The position numbers and the translations under genes are program-made. A stretch of DNA of 8,104 bases from Thermoplasmata archaeon (lineage in GTDB: Archaea > Thermoplasmatota > Thermoplasmata > UBA184). Every line of letters starts with the position of its first letter. Positions within the stretch are counted from its first letter, which is position 1. Positions 1 to 5,603 of this stretch are shown here, piece after piece. The notes below the pieces were generated by a model. That model had not been told where the DNA came from and did no database searches. It saw only the letters and a list, made by a program, of their open reading frames with translations. The stretch spans positions 1 to 8,104 of the forward strand of contig JASHUP010000210.1 of assembly GCA_030039915.1 (NCBI GenBank), written 5' to 3'.

Positions 1-57
1 ACAGGAACAGTTCGACCGTGCGCACGCCCGAGAGAGCCCGGGACACATAATAGGCGT
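1..57. other. Left-edge segment with no assignable gene
   Basis: This 57-base edge follows the stop codon of the minus-strand uracil-DNA glycosylase. A plus-strand frame is open from base 3 to a TAA at 48-50 and could be the last 15 codons of a convergent gene entering from the left. That tail has no recognisable motif, so no gene is called. A weak GC-rich dyad (CCCG/CGGG) lies at about 27-41. On the minus strand a TATTATG-like AT-rich patch at about 46-53 could belong to a promoter for a gene further left. None of these is firm. Confidence 0.3.
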
Positions 58-693
58 TTACGAACGGTGGGTGGCGAGCCAGGCCCCGAGCGCCCGGAGG
101 TCATGCTCCCAGCGCTCTCGCCGGTCGCGGGATCGGAGCGCGGCAGCCGGATGGATCATCGGAAAGTACGGGATCCGGGCCCCTTCGCCCGGCCGTCCGG
201 CCGCGATGAGAATCCGCGGCGCGCCGGGGTCGATCGCCCGCAGGGCAAACGCGCCGAGCGGAACGAGGAGATCCGGTCGAAGAAGAGCGAGCTGTCGGTC
301 CAGGTACGGGCGGCACGTCCGGGCGGCGCGTCGGTCGTACCGGTTCGCAGGAGGGCGGCACTTCAGCGTGTTGAGCACCCCGTACTCTTCGGGCGAGAGG
401 CGCAGCTGGCCGACCGCTCGGTCGAGGGTCTTCCCCGAGCGCCCGACGAACGGGAGCCCCTGACGATCCTCTTCCGCTCCGGGAGCTTCCCCGACGAACA
501 CGACCCGCGGAGAGAGACTGCCGCGATACACCACCGCTTGCGTGCGGTGCGCGCCGAGCGGACACAACCGGCACGTGCGGATCGCTGCGGAAAGGCGTTC
601 CCACTCTTCGCGATCCTCGGCGGACATCGTGCGCGCCGGCGCCCGTGCCGGGAGCTTTCCGGACGGGCTCGGACGTCGAGTCCGTTCGCTCAT
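58..693 (-). CDS. Family 4 uracil-DNA glycosylase (4Fe-4S)
   Basis: It removes uracil from DNA, mostly from cytosine deamination, to start base-excision repair. Numbering is from the chosen ATG at 693 (211 aa). Residues 68-72 read GEAPG, the N-terminal active-site motif of family 4 enzymes, within GEAPGAEED. Residues 181-187 read HPAAALR, the C-terminal motif with the conserved His. Four cysteines, C41-x2-C44, C112 (in LKCRPPANR) and C127, match the family's 4Fe-4S ligands. The length is typical. An in-frame ATG at 732 would add 13 residues, but it lies only about 19 bases from the nearest TATA-like box, too close for that box to serve it. The ATG at 627 gives the short lead of about 18 residues before the first Cys usual in the family, so it remains possible. 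No Shine-Dalgarno is seen at 693. The gene ends in TAA at 58-60 and diverges from rps12. The function call is secure; the start is not. Confidence 0.92.
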   Translation of the reverse strand: MSERTRRPSPSGKLPARAPARTMSAEDREEWERLSAAIRTCRLCPLGAHRTQAVVYRGSLSPRVVFVGEAPGAEEDRQGLPFVGRSGKTLDRAVGQLRLSPEEYGVLNTLKCRPPANRYDRRAARTCRPYLDRQLALLRPDLLVPLGAFALRAIDPGAPRILIAAGRPGEGARIPYFPMIHPAAALRSRDRRERWEHDLRALGAWLATHRS

Positions 694-746
694 TTCGTCA
701 GTCCGGCGACGTTCCGGCGCACCGCCGTGCACGACGCGGCACGGAC

Positions 747-755
747 CTTAAATAC
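747..755 (+). promoter_or_regulatory. TATA-like box of the rps12 operon, possibly bidirectional
   Basis: CTTAAATAC is the only clear AT-rich box in the 92-bp gap between the divergent starts. On the plus strand its centre is about 35 bases upstream of the rps12 ATG, so initiation 25-27 bases downstream would leave a leader of under 10 nt. Read on the minus strand it is GTATTTAAG, an equally good archaeal TATA sequence. In that direction it could drive the uracil-DNA glycosylase gene with a leader of about 30 nt to the ATG at 693. I see no convincing BRE on either side that would fix the polarity. Confidence 0.6.
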
Positions 756-785
756 CACCGCTTGGTCCTCGGCCCCTCCGCCGAT

Positions 786-1220
786 ATGACGCCGCCATCG
801 GGGCTCAACACAGCGGGCCGTCTGGCCACCCTCCGTCAGCGGAGACGCTGGTCGGACCGTTACTATAAGCGCCGGACCCTCCACCTCAAGGAGCGCTCGG
901 ACCCGCTCGAAGGCGCCCCTCAAGCGCGCGGAATCGTGATCGAGAAGGTCGGTGTCGAAGCGAAGCAGCCGAACTCCGCGATCCGAAAGTGCATCAAGGT
1001 GCAACTCATCAAGAACGGCCGGCAGGTCACGGCCTTCGCGGTGGGGGACGGGGCGATCAACTTCATCGATGAGCACGACGAGGTCCTCGTCGAGGGGATT
1101 GGGGGCCGCATGGGCCGATCGTACGGGGACATCCCCGGAGTCCGCTACAAGGTGATTCAGGTGAACGGCGTCTCGCTCGATGAGCTGGTGCGCGGACGCA
1201 AGGAGAAACCGGCCCGATGA
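786..1220 (+). CDS. rps12: Small ribosomal subunit protein uS12
   Basis: Structural protein of the 30S decoding centre. It contacts the A-site helices and helps set translational accuracy. The 144-aa length is normal for archaeal S12. Residues 60-69 read [10 protein letters not shown], the archaeal/eukaryotic form of the conserved decoding loop. Residues 110-120 read [11 protein letters not shown], the second conserved loop. The frame stays open further upstream to 645, but the product's N-terminus ([13 protein letters not shown]) and the TATA-like box at 747-755 place the start at 786. Starting upstream would put the promoter inside the gene. No Shine-Dalgarno precedes the ATG, consistent with a very short leader. 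The TGA stop overlaps the rps7 ATG (ATGA, 1217-1220), so the two genes are probably translationally coupled. It is the first gene of a three-gene str-type operon. The RNA polymerase, eL30 and nusA genes that often precede it in archaea are absent here. Confidence 0.98.
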   Translation: MTPPSGLNTAGRLATLRQRRRWSDRYYKRRTLHLKERSDPLEGAPQARGIVIEKVGVEAKQPNSAIRKCIKVQLIKNGRQVTAFAVGDGAINFIDEHDEVLVEGIGGRMGRSYGDIPGVRYKVIQVNGVSLDELVRGRKEKPAR

Positions 1221-1879
1221 GCGGGAACCCAGAAGCGCTTCGACCGACGGAGCCCACCGAGGAGGATGCCGGGCCGATCGTCCATCGTCCCACGCCTCCC
1301 CCGCCGCCCCCGTTCCCGCTGCCCCCGCTCTTCGGAAAGTATCCGTTCGAAGGTGTGGAAGTGCACGACCCGGGACTCCTGCCGTACATCTATCTCCACC
1401 CGATCTACGCGCCGCACACCGAGGGGAAGCTCACCGGGAAGCCGTTCCTCAAGACGCGGATGCACCTGGTGGAGCGCCTGGCGAACCACCTGATGAAGGG
1501 TGGCAAGTTCACAGGGAAGAAGTCGAAGGCGCTCGCGACCATTCGGAAGGCGTTCGACGAAGTGGCGAAAAAGGAGCAGAAGAACCCGCTCCAGTCGCTC
1601 GTGGACGCGGTCGAGAACGCCGCGCCCCGCGAGGAAGTCACACGGCTGCAGTTCGGCGGGATCTCGGTCCCGCGGGCCGTCGACGCCTCTCCCGCCCGCC
1701 GTCTGAACGTCGCGATCCGCAACATCGCGCTCGGAGCCATCCAGGCGTCGCACAAATCCACAAAACCGATCCACAGCTGTCTCGCGGACGAGATCCGTCT
1801 CGCGGCGAAGGGCGACCTCACCTCCTTCGCCGTGGGCCGAAAGGAAGAGGTCGAACGGGTGGCGCAGTCGGCGCGGTAG
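1217..1879 (+). CDS. rps7: Small ribosomal subunit protein uS7
   Basis: Primary binder of the 16S rRNA 3' domain that nucleates assembly of the 30S head and lines the E-site and mRNA exit channel. The archaeal core begins at about residue 38 with [15 protein letters not shown]. It continues through [21 protein letters not shown], the [10 protein letters not shown] region and [14 protein letters not shown], and ends [12 protein letters not shown]. The total of 220 aa is long for archaeal S7 as I remember the family (around 190-215). The excess is N-terminal: residues 1-37 are acidic and proline-rich, with six consecutive prolines at 27-32 followed by FPLPP. Such a run would be expected to need aIF5A during elongation. 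The start ATG overlaps the rps12 stop, with GGAG at 1202-1205 inside the rps12 end acting as a plausible ribosome-binding site. The stop is TAG; fusA starts 17 nt later. Confidence 0.97.
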   Translation: MSGNPEALRPTEPTEEDAGPIVHRPTPPPPPPFPLPPLFGKYPFEGVEVHDPGLLPYIYLHPIYAPHTEGKLTGKPFLKTRMHLVERLANHLMKGGKFTGKKSKALATIRKAFDEVAKKEQKNPLQSLVDAVENAAPREEVTRLQFGGISVPRAVDASPARRLNVAIRNIALGAIQASHKSTKPIHSCLADEIRLAAKGDLTSFAVGRKEEVERVAQSAR

Positions 1880-1886
1880 GTCCGTA

Positions 1887-1890
1887 GGAG
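1887..1890 (+). promoter_or_regulatory. Ribosome-binding site of fusA
   Basis: GGAG lies 6 bases before the fusA ATG at 1897 in the 17-nt rps7-fusA gap. It supports this ATG as the start rather than the in-frame ATGs further in at codons 15 and 16. Confidence 0.7.
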
Positions 1891-1896
1891 CTCGCG

Positions 1897-4098
1897 ATGA
1901 CCCACATTCGAAGCGAACTGGCGAAGGCCATTCCCGAGATGATGCACAACGTCGACCGGATCCGTAACATCGGGATCGTCGCGCACATCCACCACGGGAA
2001 GACGACCCTCTCCGACAATCTCCTCGCAGCCGCGGGAATGATCTCGAACGAGCTCGCCGGGAAGCAGCTTTACCTGAATTTCGACGAGCAGGAGCAGGCG
2101 CGCCTTCTCACGATCAACAACGCCGACGTCACGATCGTCCACGAGTTCGAAGGCCAGCAGCACCTGATCAACCTCATCGACACGCCCGGCCACGTCGACT
2201 TCGGCGGCGATGTCACGCGCGCCATGCGTGCGGTCGACGGCGCGATCGTCGTCGTCTGCGCGGTCGAGGGCGTCATGGCCCAGACCGAGACGGTGCTGCG
2301 TCAGGCGCTCCGCGAGAAGGTGAAACCGACCCTGTTCATCAACAAGGTCGACCGCGCGATCAAGGAACTCAAGCTCACACCGGAGTCACTCCAGAAGCGG
2401 TTCGCCGACATCATCTCCGAGGTCAACGAGCTCATCCGCAAGATGGCCCCCGAGGAGTTCATCGACGACTGGAGCGTCGACCCGCGGGACGGGTCGGTCG
2501 CCTTCGGCTCCGGCTACGAGAACTGGGCGATCAGCGTCCCGTACATGCAGAAGACGGGAGTGAACTTCCGGGACATCATCGAGTACGTGTCGACCGGCCG
2601 TTCGCGCGAGATCGCGCAGAAGGCCAAGATCAACGACGTCATCTTCGACATGGTCGTCCGCCACCTGCCGAGCCCGCACGTCGCCCAGCGTTACCGCATC
2701 CCGAACATCTGGAAGGGTGACGCCTCGTCCGTCGTCGGCCAGGCGATGGCGAACACGGACGCCACCGGTCCCACCGCGTTCATGGTGACCGACATCACGA
2801 TGGACCCGAGCGCGGGCGAGATCGCCACGGGCCGGGTCTTCTCCGGTCGGTTACAGAAGGGGATGGAGCTCAACGTCGTCGGCTCGAAGATGAAGGACCG
2901 CATCCAGCATGTCTCCCTCTACATGGGCCCGGAACGGCTGATGGTCGACGAGGTCACCGCCGGTAACATCGCCGCCGTCATCGGCCTCACGGACGCGTTC
3001 GCGGGGACGACCATGTCGGACGCCCCGGAGATGGTCGCGTTCGAAGAGATACGCCACGTCTCCGAGCCGGTCGTGACGGTCGCAATCGAGCCGAAGCGGA
3101 TGGCCGACCTCCCGAAGCTCATCGAGGTCATGCGCAAGATCGCAAAGGAAGACGCGAGCTTGCGCGTCGAGATCAACCAAGAGACCGGCGAACACTTGCT
3201 CTCGGGGATGGGCGAGCTCCACCTCGAGATCACGCAGTACCGCATCGTGAACGACTACAAGGTCGAGATCGAGGCGTCGAAGCCGATCGTCGTGTACCGG
3301 GAGCTCGTGCGCCACGCCGGTGGTCCGTTCGAGGGCAAATCTCCCAACAAGCACAACAAATTCTACTTCGAGGTCGAGCCGCTCCCTCAGGGCGTCGTCG
3401 ACGCGATCAAGGAAGGCGAGATCCCCCAGGGGAAGTCGTTCAAGGACACGAAGACCCTCGTCACCAAGCTCGAGGGGCTCGGGATCTCCCGAGACGAGGG
3501 CCGCGGCATCGTCGCCGTCGAGGGCGGGAACATTCTGTTCGACGTCACGAAGGGAATCCAGTATCTCAACGAGACGATGGACCTCATCGTCGACGCCTTC
3601 AAGGAGGCAATGAACCGCGGGCCGCTCGCGAACGAGAAGGTCTACGGGCTCAAGGTCCGGCTCGTCGATGCGAAGCTCCACGAGGATTCGATCCACCGCG
3701 GCCCCGCGCAAACCATCCCGGCGGCCCGCTCGGGGGTCTACGGCGCCATGTGCCTCGGGGACCGGATGCTGCTCGAACCGTTCCAGAAGGCGACGGTCAA
3801 CGTCCCCCAGGAGGTTCTCGCCGGCGCGACCCGCGAGCTCCAGCGTCGTCGGGGCGAGATCCTCGACATGACGAGCGTGGGCGACCTCCAGACGATCGTC
3901 GCGAAGGTGCCGGTCGCCGAGATGTTCGGGTTCGCCTCCGACATCCGTAGCGCCACCGCGGGGAAGGTCCTCTGGGCCACCGAGTCGATGGGATTCGAAC
4001 CCGTGCCGGTCGACCTCCAGACGAACGTCGTGGCCGAGGTCCGCCAACGGCGAGGGCTCAAGCCCGAACCCTACGACGCAAGCTACTACTCTGGGTAG
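1897..4098 (+). CDS. fusA: Translation elongation factor 2 (aEF-2)
   Basis: Cytosolic GTPase that drives translocation of tRNA and mRNA on the ribosome. The 733-aa length is normal for archaeal EF-2. The G domain carries G1 AHIHHGKTT (29-37), G2 region ARLLTI (68-73), G3 DTPGHVD (95-101), G4 NKVDR (149-153) and a G5-like FGSGYENW (203-210). Domain III contains INQETGEHLLSGMGELHLEI. Domain IV contains LHEDSIHRGPAQ, in which His600 aligns with the residue converted to diphthamide. The C-terminus is KPEPYDASYYSG. G1 has His32 where most EF-2 and EF-G proteins have Asp, G2 has Leu70-Leu71 in place of Gly-Ile, and Ala128 (GVMAQTET) replaces a usual Pro. The remaining motifs look functional and the frame is uninterrupted, so this is the working EF-2, not a decayed copy. 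Two adjacent TAG stops end the gene inside a palindrome. No EF-1 alpha or rps10 gene follows, unlike many archaeal str operons. Confidence 0.98.
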   Translation: MTHIRSELAKAIPEMMHNVDRIRNIGIVAHIHHGKTTLSDNLLAAAGMISNELAGKQLYLNFDEQEQARLLTINNADVTIVHEFEGQQHLINLIDTPGHVDFGGDVTRAMRAVDGAIVVVCAVEGVMAQTETVLRQALREKVKPTLFINKVDRAIKELKLTPESLQKRFADIISEVNELIRKMAPEEFIDDWSVDPRDGSVAFGSGYENWAISVPYMQKTGVNFRDIIEYVSTGRSREIAQKAKINDVIFDMVVRHLPSPHVAQRYRIPNIWKGDASSVVGQAMANTDATGPTAFMVTDITMDPSAGEIATGRVFSGRLQKGMELNVVGSKMKDRIQHVSLYMGPERLMVDEVTAGNIAAVIGLTDAFAGTTMSDAPEMVAFEEIRHVSEPVVTVAIEPKRMADLPKLIEVMRKIAKEDASLRVEINQETGEHLLSGMGELHLEITQYRIVNDYKVEIEASKPIVVYRELVRHAGGPFEGKSPNKHNKFYFEVEPLPQGVVDAIKEGEIPQGKSFKDTKTLVTKLEGLGISRDEGRGIVAVEGGNILFDVTKGIQYLNETMDLIVDAFKEAMNRGPLANEKVYGLKVRLVDAKLHEDSIHRGPAQTIPAARSGVYGAMCLGDRMLLEPFQKATVNVPQEVLAGATRELQRRRGEILDMTSVGDLQTIVAKVPVAEMFGFASDIRSATAGKVLWATESMGFEPVPVDLQTNVVAEVRQRRGLKPEPYDASYYSG

Positions 4099-4103
4099 TA
4101 GCT
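4081..4103. repeat. Palindrome copy 1, containing the fusA stop
   Basis: Perfect 9-bp arms AGCTACTAC (4081-4089) and GTAGTAGCT (4095-4103) around a 5-base centre TCTGG. The left arm encodes Ser-Tyr-Tyr at the EF-2 C-terminus and the right arm supplies its two TAG stops. In RNA it would form a hairpin at the fusA 3' end, a possible termination, 3'-processing or stability element. Confidence 0.85.
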
Positions 4104-4134
4104 TTGGCGGTCGTCCGTTTCCCCCGGTCGATCG
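4095..4134. repeat. Direct repeat, left copy (pairs with 4204-4238)
   Basis: The 16 bases from 4095 to 4110 (GTAGTAGCTTTGGCGG) are identical to 4204-4219. After a diverged stretch with a 5-base length difference, GTCGATCG recurs at 4127-4134 and 4231-4238. This makes palindromes 1 and 3 parts of a longer imperfect tandem repeat. The right copy runs across the ogt stop codon. Confidence 0.7.
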
Positions 4135-4140
4135 CGTCGC

Positions 4141-4167
4141 AAAAAGCTACTACAGTTTGTAGTAGCT
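4141..4167 (-). terminator. Hairpin plus T run downstream of ogt
   Basis: Read on the minus strand, the 10-bp stem of palindrome 2 is followed directly by TTTTT (complement of 4141-4145). It lies 60 bases past the ogt stop. The layout matches an intrinsic terminator in bacterial terms. Archaeal termination depends mainly on T runs, so the T5 would be the active part. On the plus strand the T-rich signals after the hairpins are weaker (TTT at 4102-4104, 4118-4120 and 4212-4214). Confidence 0.5.
4145..4167. repeat. Palindrome copy 2
   Basis: The 10-bp arms AGCTACTACA (4145-4154) and TGTAGTAGCT (4158-4167) are perfect, separated by GTT. It has the same length and the same 9-base arms as copy 1, starting 64 bases later. 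Read in the frame that fusA uses in copy 1, it gives Ser-Tyr-Tyr-Ser-Leu-stop-stop. Confidence 0.85.
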
Positions 4168-4189
4168 AAGGCTCGATACGGATCGATGT

Positions 4190-4212
4190 AGCAACTACAG
4201 TCTGTAGTAGCT
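4190..4212. repeat. Palindrome copy 3
   Basis: Arms AGCAACTACA (4190-4199) and TGTAGTAGCT (4203-4212) pair except at one internal A/A position (4193/4209). The centre is GTC. It is the same 23-base unit as copies 1 and 2, starting 45 bases after copy 2 and ending 15 bases before the ogt stop codon. It differs from copy 2 at two positions (4193 and one centre base, 4202). Confidence 0.8.
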
Positions 4213-4238
4213 TTGGCGGCGGTTCGTTCAGTCGATCG
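4204..4238. repeat. Direct repeat, right copy (pairs with 4095-4134)
   Basis: This copy shares GTAGTAGCTTTGGCGG and a distal GTCGATCG with the left copy. It includes the ogt stop codon (TCA at 4228-4230 on the plus strand) and the codons for the last residues of Ogt. A duplication of this gene end, or spread of one element to both gene ends, would explain it. Confidence 0.65.
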
Positions 4239-4827
4239 TTTTGGAGGGGCGAGCGCCCTTGGTCGGCTCGAGCAGGGCATCCAGGGTCCGTTGCCCATGC
4301 GGACGCGGGCCCTCCGCCGAGCGGGATTTGAGCGGCCACGCGCCTTCGTGGTCGAGGAGCCAGCGTTTTCTCCAGAGGCCGAGGCCAAAACCCGTGATCG
4401 CGCCTCCCTGCCCGACGACGCGATGACAGGGGATGATGATGGGGATCGGGTTCCGGTGCATCGCGCCGCCGACGGCGCGAGCCGCTCCGGGATACCCCGC
4501 CCTCTTCGCCAGCTCACCGTAGGTGACCGTGCGGCCGGCGGGGACCGCGAGCAGCGCCTTCCAGACCGCTCGGTCGAACGCGGACGCCGTGTCGGGCTCG
4601 ACGGAGACGGAGAGGTTCTTCCGGTCCCCGCGGAAGTAATCGCGGAGCTGGCGCGGCGGCGTGTCCGCGCGGAACGGCGGTTTGCGCCGCACCGCGCCGG
4701 GGGGCACTCCGGTCTGATGCACGCCTTTTTCGAGGAGGTCGACCACGCGAACGGTCTCTCCGAGGTAGGTTACTCGGAACGTTCCGATCGGCGTGGGGAC
4801 ATCGGAGAATTCGAGCGATTCAGCCAT
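4228..4827 (-). CDS. ogt: Methylated-DNA-protein cysteine methyltransferase
   Basis: It repairs O6-alkylguanine (and O4-alkylthymine) in DNA by irreversible transfer of the alkyl group to its own cysteine. The 199-aa product has an N-terminal alpha/beta domain (about 1-80) and the C-terminal DNA-binding and active-site domain from FDRAVWKAL (84-92). PCHRV (133-137) holds the nucleophile Cys134. The helix-turn-helix includes TVTYGELAKRAG (100-111) with Tyr103, and GAARAVGGAM (114-123) supplies the Arg118 finger that flips the base. Asn126 (RNP) and ITGFGLGLWRKRWLLDHEG (144-162) complete the active-site pocket. About 37 residues after the core (163-199) form a low-complexity, basic tail that is longer than usual. 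A strong GGAGGTT precedes the start at an unusually long 13-nt spacing. It lies 35 nt after radB on the same strand and is probably the last gene of that unit. Confidence 0.95.
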   Translation of the reverse strand: MAESLEFSDVPTPIGTFRVTYLGETVRVVDLLEKGVHQTGVPPGAVRRKPPFRADTPPRQLRDYFRGDRKNLSVSVEPDTASAFDRAVWKALLAVPAGRTVTYGELAKRAGYPGAARAVGGAMHRNPIPIIIPCHRVVGQGGAITGFGLGLWRKRWLLDHEGAWPLKSRSAEGPRPHGQRTLDALLEPTKGARPSKTID

Positions 4828-4840
4828 CGCTTCGGGGATG

Positions 4841-4847
4841 AACCTCC
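4841..4847 (-). promoter_or_regulatory. Shine-Dalgarno of ogt at long spacing
   Basis: GGAGGTT on the minus strand ends 13 bases before the ATG at 4827. This is longer than the usual 5-9, but no ATG, GTG or TTG occurs in frame between them, so the start stands. An upstream GATAAG patch (4851-4856) could be a weak TATA-like sequence. It would place the transcript start near the ATG and exclude this site from the RNA, so cotranscription with radB fits better. Confidence 0.5.
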
Positions 4848-4862
4848 GCCCTTATCTTCGTT

Positions 4863-5552
4863 TCAGGCCGGACCCACGCTCTCGAGGCCCGCCTCTCGAA
4901 TCCGGAACTCGGCTGCGCCCTCGGGAAGCGACCGGTGCTTGACGAGGACGACCCGCCGGAGCGGGCCGGAAAGTCGGTCGAAGCGCAGGATGGTCTTCGC
5001 CGCGTGGTTGAGGAACGAGCCTCCGAGCGGTTCGAGCGTGCCGTCGCGCATGCTTCGCCAGACCTGGTTTGAGAACAGCACGGGGACGTGCGCGCGCAAC
5101 GCCGTCGCGACCAGGTCCGCGACCGCGAGCGAGAGCGCCTGCCGCGCGTCGTCTTCGTCCGGACCCGAGAGCGATAGGCGGTAGAAGAACGTCCCCGAGT
5201 CGACCACGATGAGCCCGACGGGACGCTTCCCGTCTCGAGCGAGCGCACACGCGGTCTCGACCGCCTGTACCTGCTCGGCCAGGTTCTTCGGCGTCGAGAG
5301 CAGCCAGTGCTTCAGCTCGAGGTCGAGGCCATCGCCCGCGATGGCCCGTAGTCGATCGACGCTCACTCCCTCCGTGTCGATGTAGAAGACCCAGCGGTTC
5401 TCGAGCGCGATGCGATGGGCGACCTGCAGGCAGAACAGCGTCTTCCCGCTGCCGCCCTCCCCGTAGAGCTCGGTCAACGAATCGGTCTCGAGCCCTCCGC
5501 CGAGCAAGCGGTCGACCGAGGCGATGCCCGTCGGACAGCGTTCCGGATCCAT
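4863..5552 (-). CDS. radB: DNA repair and recombination protein RadB
   Basis: RadB is the euryarchaeal RecA-superfamily paralogue of RadA. It binds DNA, hydrolyses ATP weakly if at all, and is thought to act as a recombination mediator. The 229-aa product has only the ATPase core and lacks the N-terminal helix-hairpin-helix domain of RadA, as RadB should. It opens with CPTGIASVDRLLGGGLETDSLTELYG. Walker A is GEGGSGKT (31-38), Walker B is LIVVDS (114-119), and VLFSNQVW (158-165) with PLGGSFLNHAAKTILRF (175-191) match the loop and ATP-cap region. VVLVKHRSLPEG (201-212) is the conserved C-terminal stretch. A KaiC-like or RadA-like ATPase is the alternative, but length and order favour RadB. It starts 51 nt after the RNase J stop, with a possible weak promoter in that gap, and is followed 35 nt later by ogt. 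Confidence 0.93.
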   Translation of the reverse strand: MDPERCPTGIASVDRLLGGGLETDSLTELYGEGGSGKTLFCLQVAHRIALENRWVFYIDTEGVSVDRLRAIAGDGLDLELKHWLLSTPKNLAEQVQAVETACALARDGKRPVGLIVVDSGTFFYRLSLSGPDEDDARQALSLAVADLVATALRAHVPVLFSNQVWRSMRDGTLEPLGGSFLNHAAKTILRFDRLSGPLRRVVLVKHRSLPEGAAEFRIREAGLESVGPA

Positions 5553-5573
5553 TCGAGCGCGCAGACCTCGCGG

Positions 5574-5584
5574 GACGTTAACCT
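5574..5584 (-). promoter_or_regulatory. Possible weak TATA-like element upstream of radB
   Basis: The minus strand reads ATAGGTTAACG here, the only AT-rich patch in the 51-nt RNase J-radB gap. Its centre is about 27 bases before the radB ATG, the spacing expected for a leaderless archaeal transcript. No Shine-Dalgarno precedes radB, which also fits. The match to a TATA box is poor, so this is tentative. Confidence 0.3.
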
Positions 5585-5603
5585 ATCGTCGCCGTCGGGC
5601 CGG

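Larger units (their letters stand above)
4099..4227. other. Convergent intergenic region between fusA and ogt
   Basis: The 129 bp between two facing stop codons encode no plausible gene. They hold the right part of palindrome 1, all of palindromes 2 and 3, a small TCGAT/ATCGA dyad (4173-4186) between copies 2 and 3, and an A5 run at 4141-4145. The region is locally more AT-rich than the genes around it. It is best read as a two-way transcript-end region. Confidence 0.7.

Noticed and set aside
3..50. End of a plus-strand gene entering from the left edge
   Set aside because: Fifteen codons with a TAA stop and no motif are too little to call a gene.
1..57. tRNA 3' part suggested by a GTTCGA motif near base 10
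   Set aside because: The flanking bases do not form a T-arm stem, and no acceptor or anticodon arm can be assembled.
694..732. Thirteen-residue upstream extension of the glycosylase from ATG 732
   Set aside because: It lies about 19 bases from the TATA-like box, so it would precede the expected transcript start, and the added residues are not part of the family. It is not fully excluded if another promoter is used.
67..789. Plus-strand open frames over the uracil-DNA glycosylase
   Set aside because: The minus-strand product carries all the family motifs; the plus-strand frames show none and run through the promoter region.
2851..4047. Long minus-strand open frame (398 codons) opposite fusA
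   Set aside because: It is a mirror of fusA codons in high-GC DNA with repetitive Asp/Leu/Arg composition and no domain signature.
4096..4101. Possible TAG readthrough (pyrrolysine) at the end of fusA
   Set aside because: Two TAG codons are adjacent, and the product already ends with the expected EF-2 C-terminus. Nothing conserved follows in frame.
4081..4212. CRISPR-like repeat spacing in the palindrome cluster
   Set aside because: There are only three copies, the repeat centres vary, and the spacers are 41 and 22 bases and partly similar to each other. No cas gene is present.
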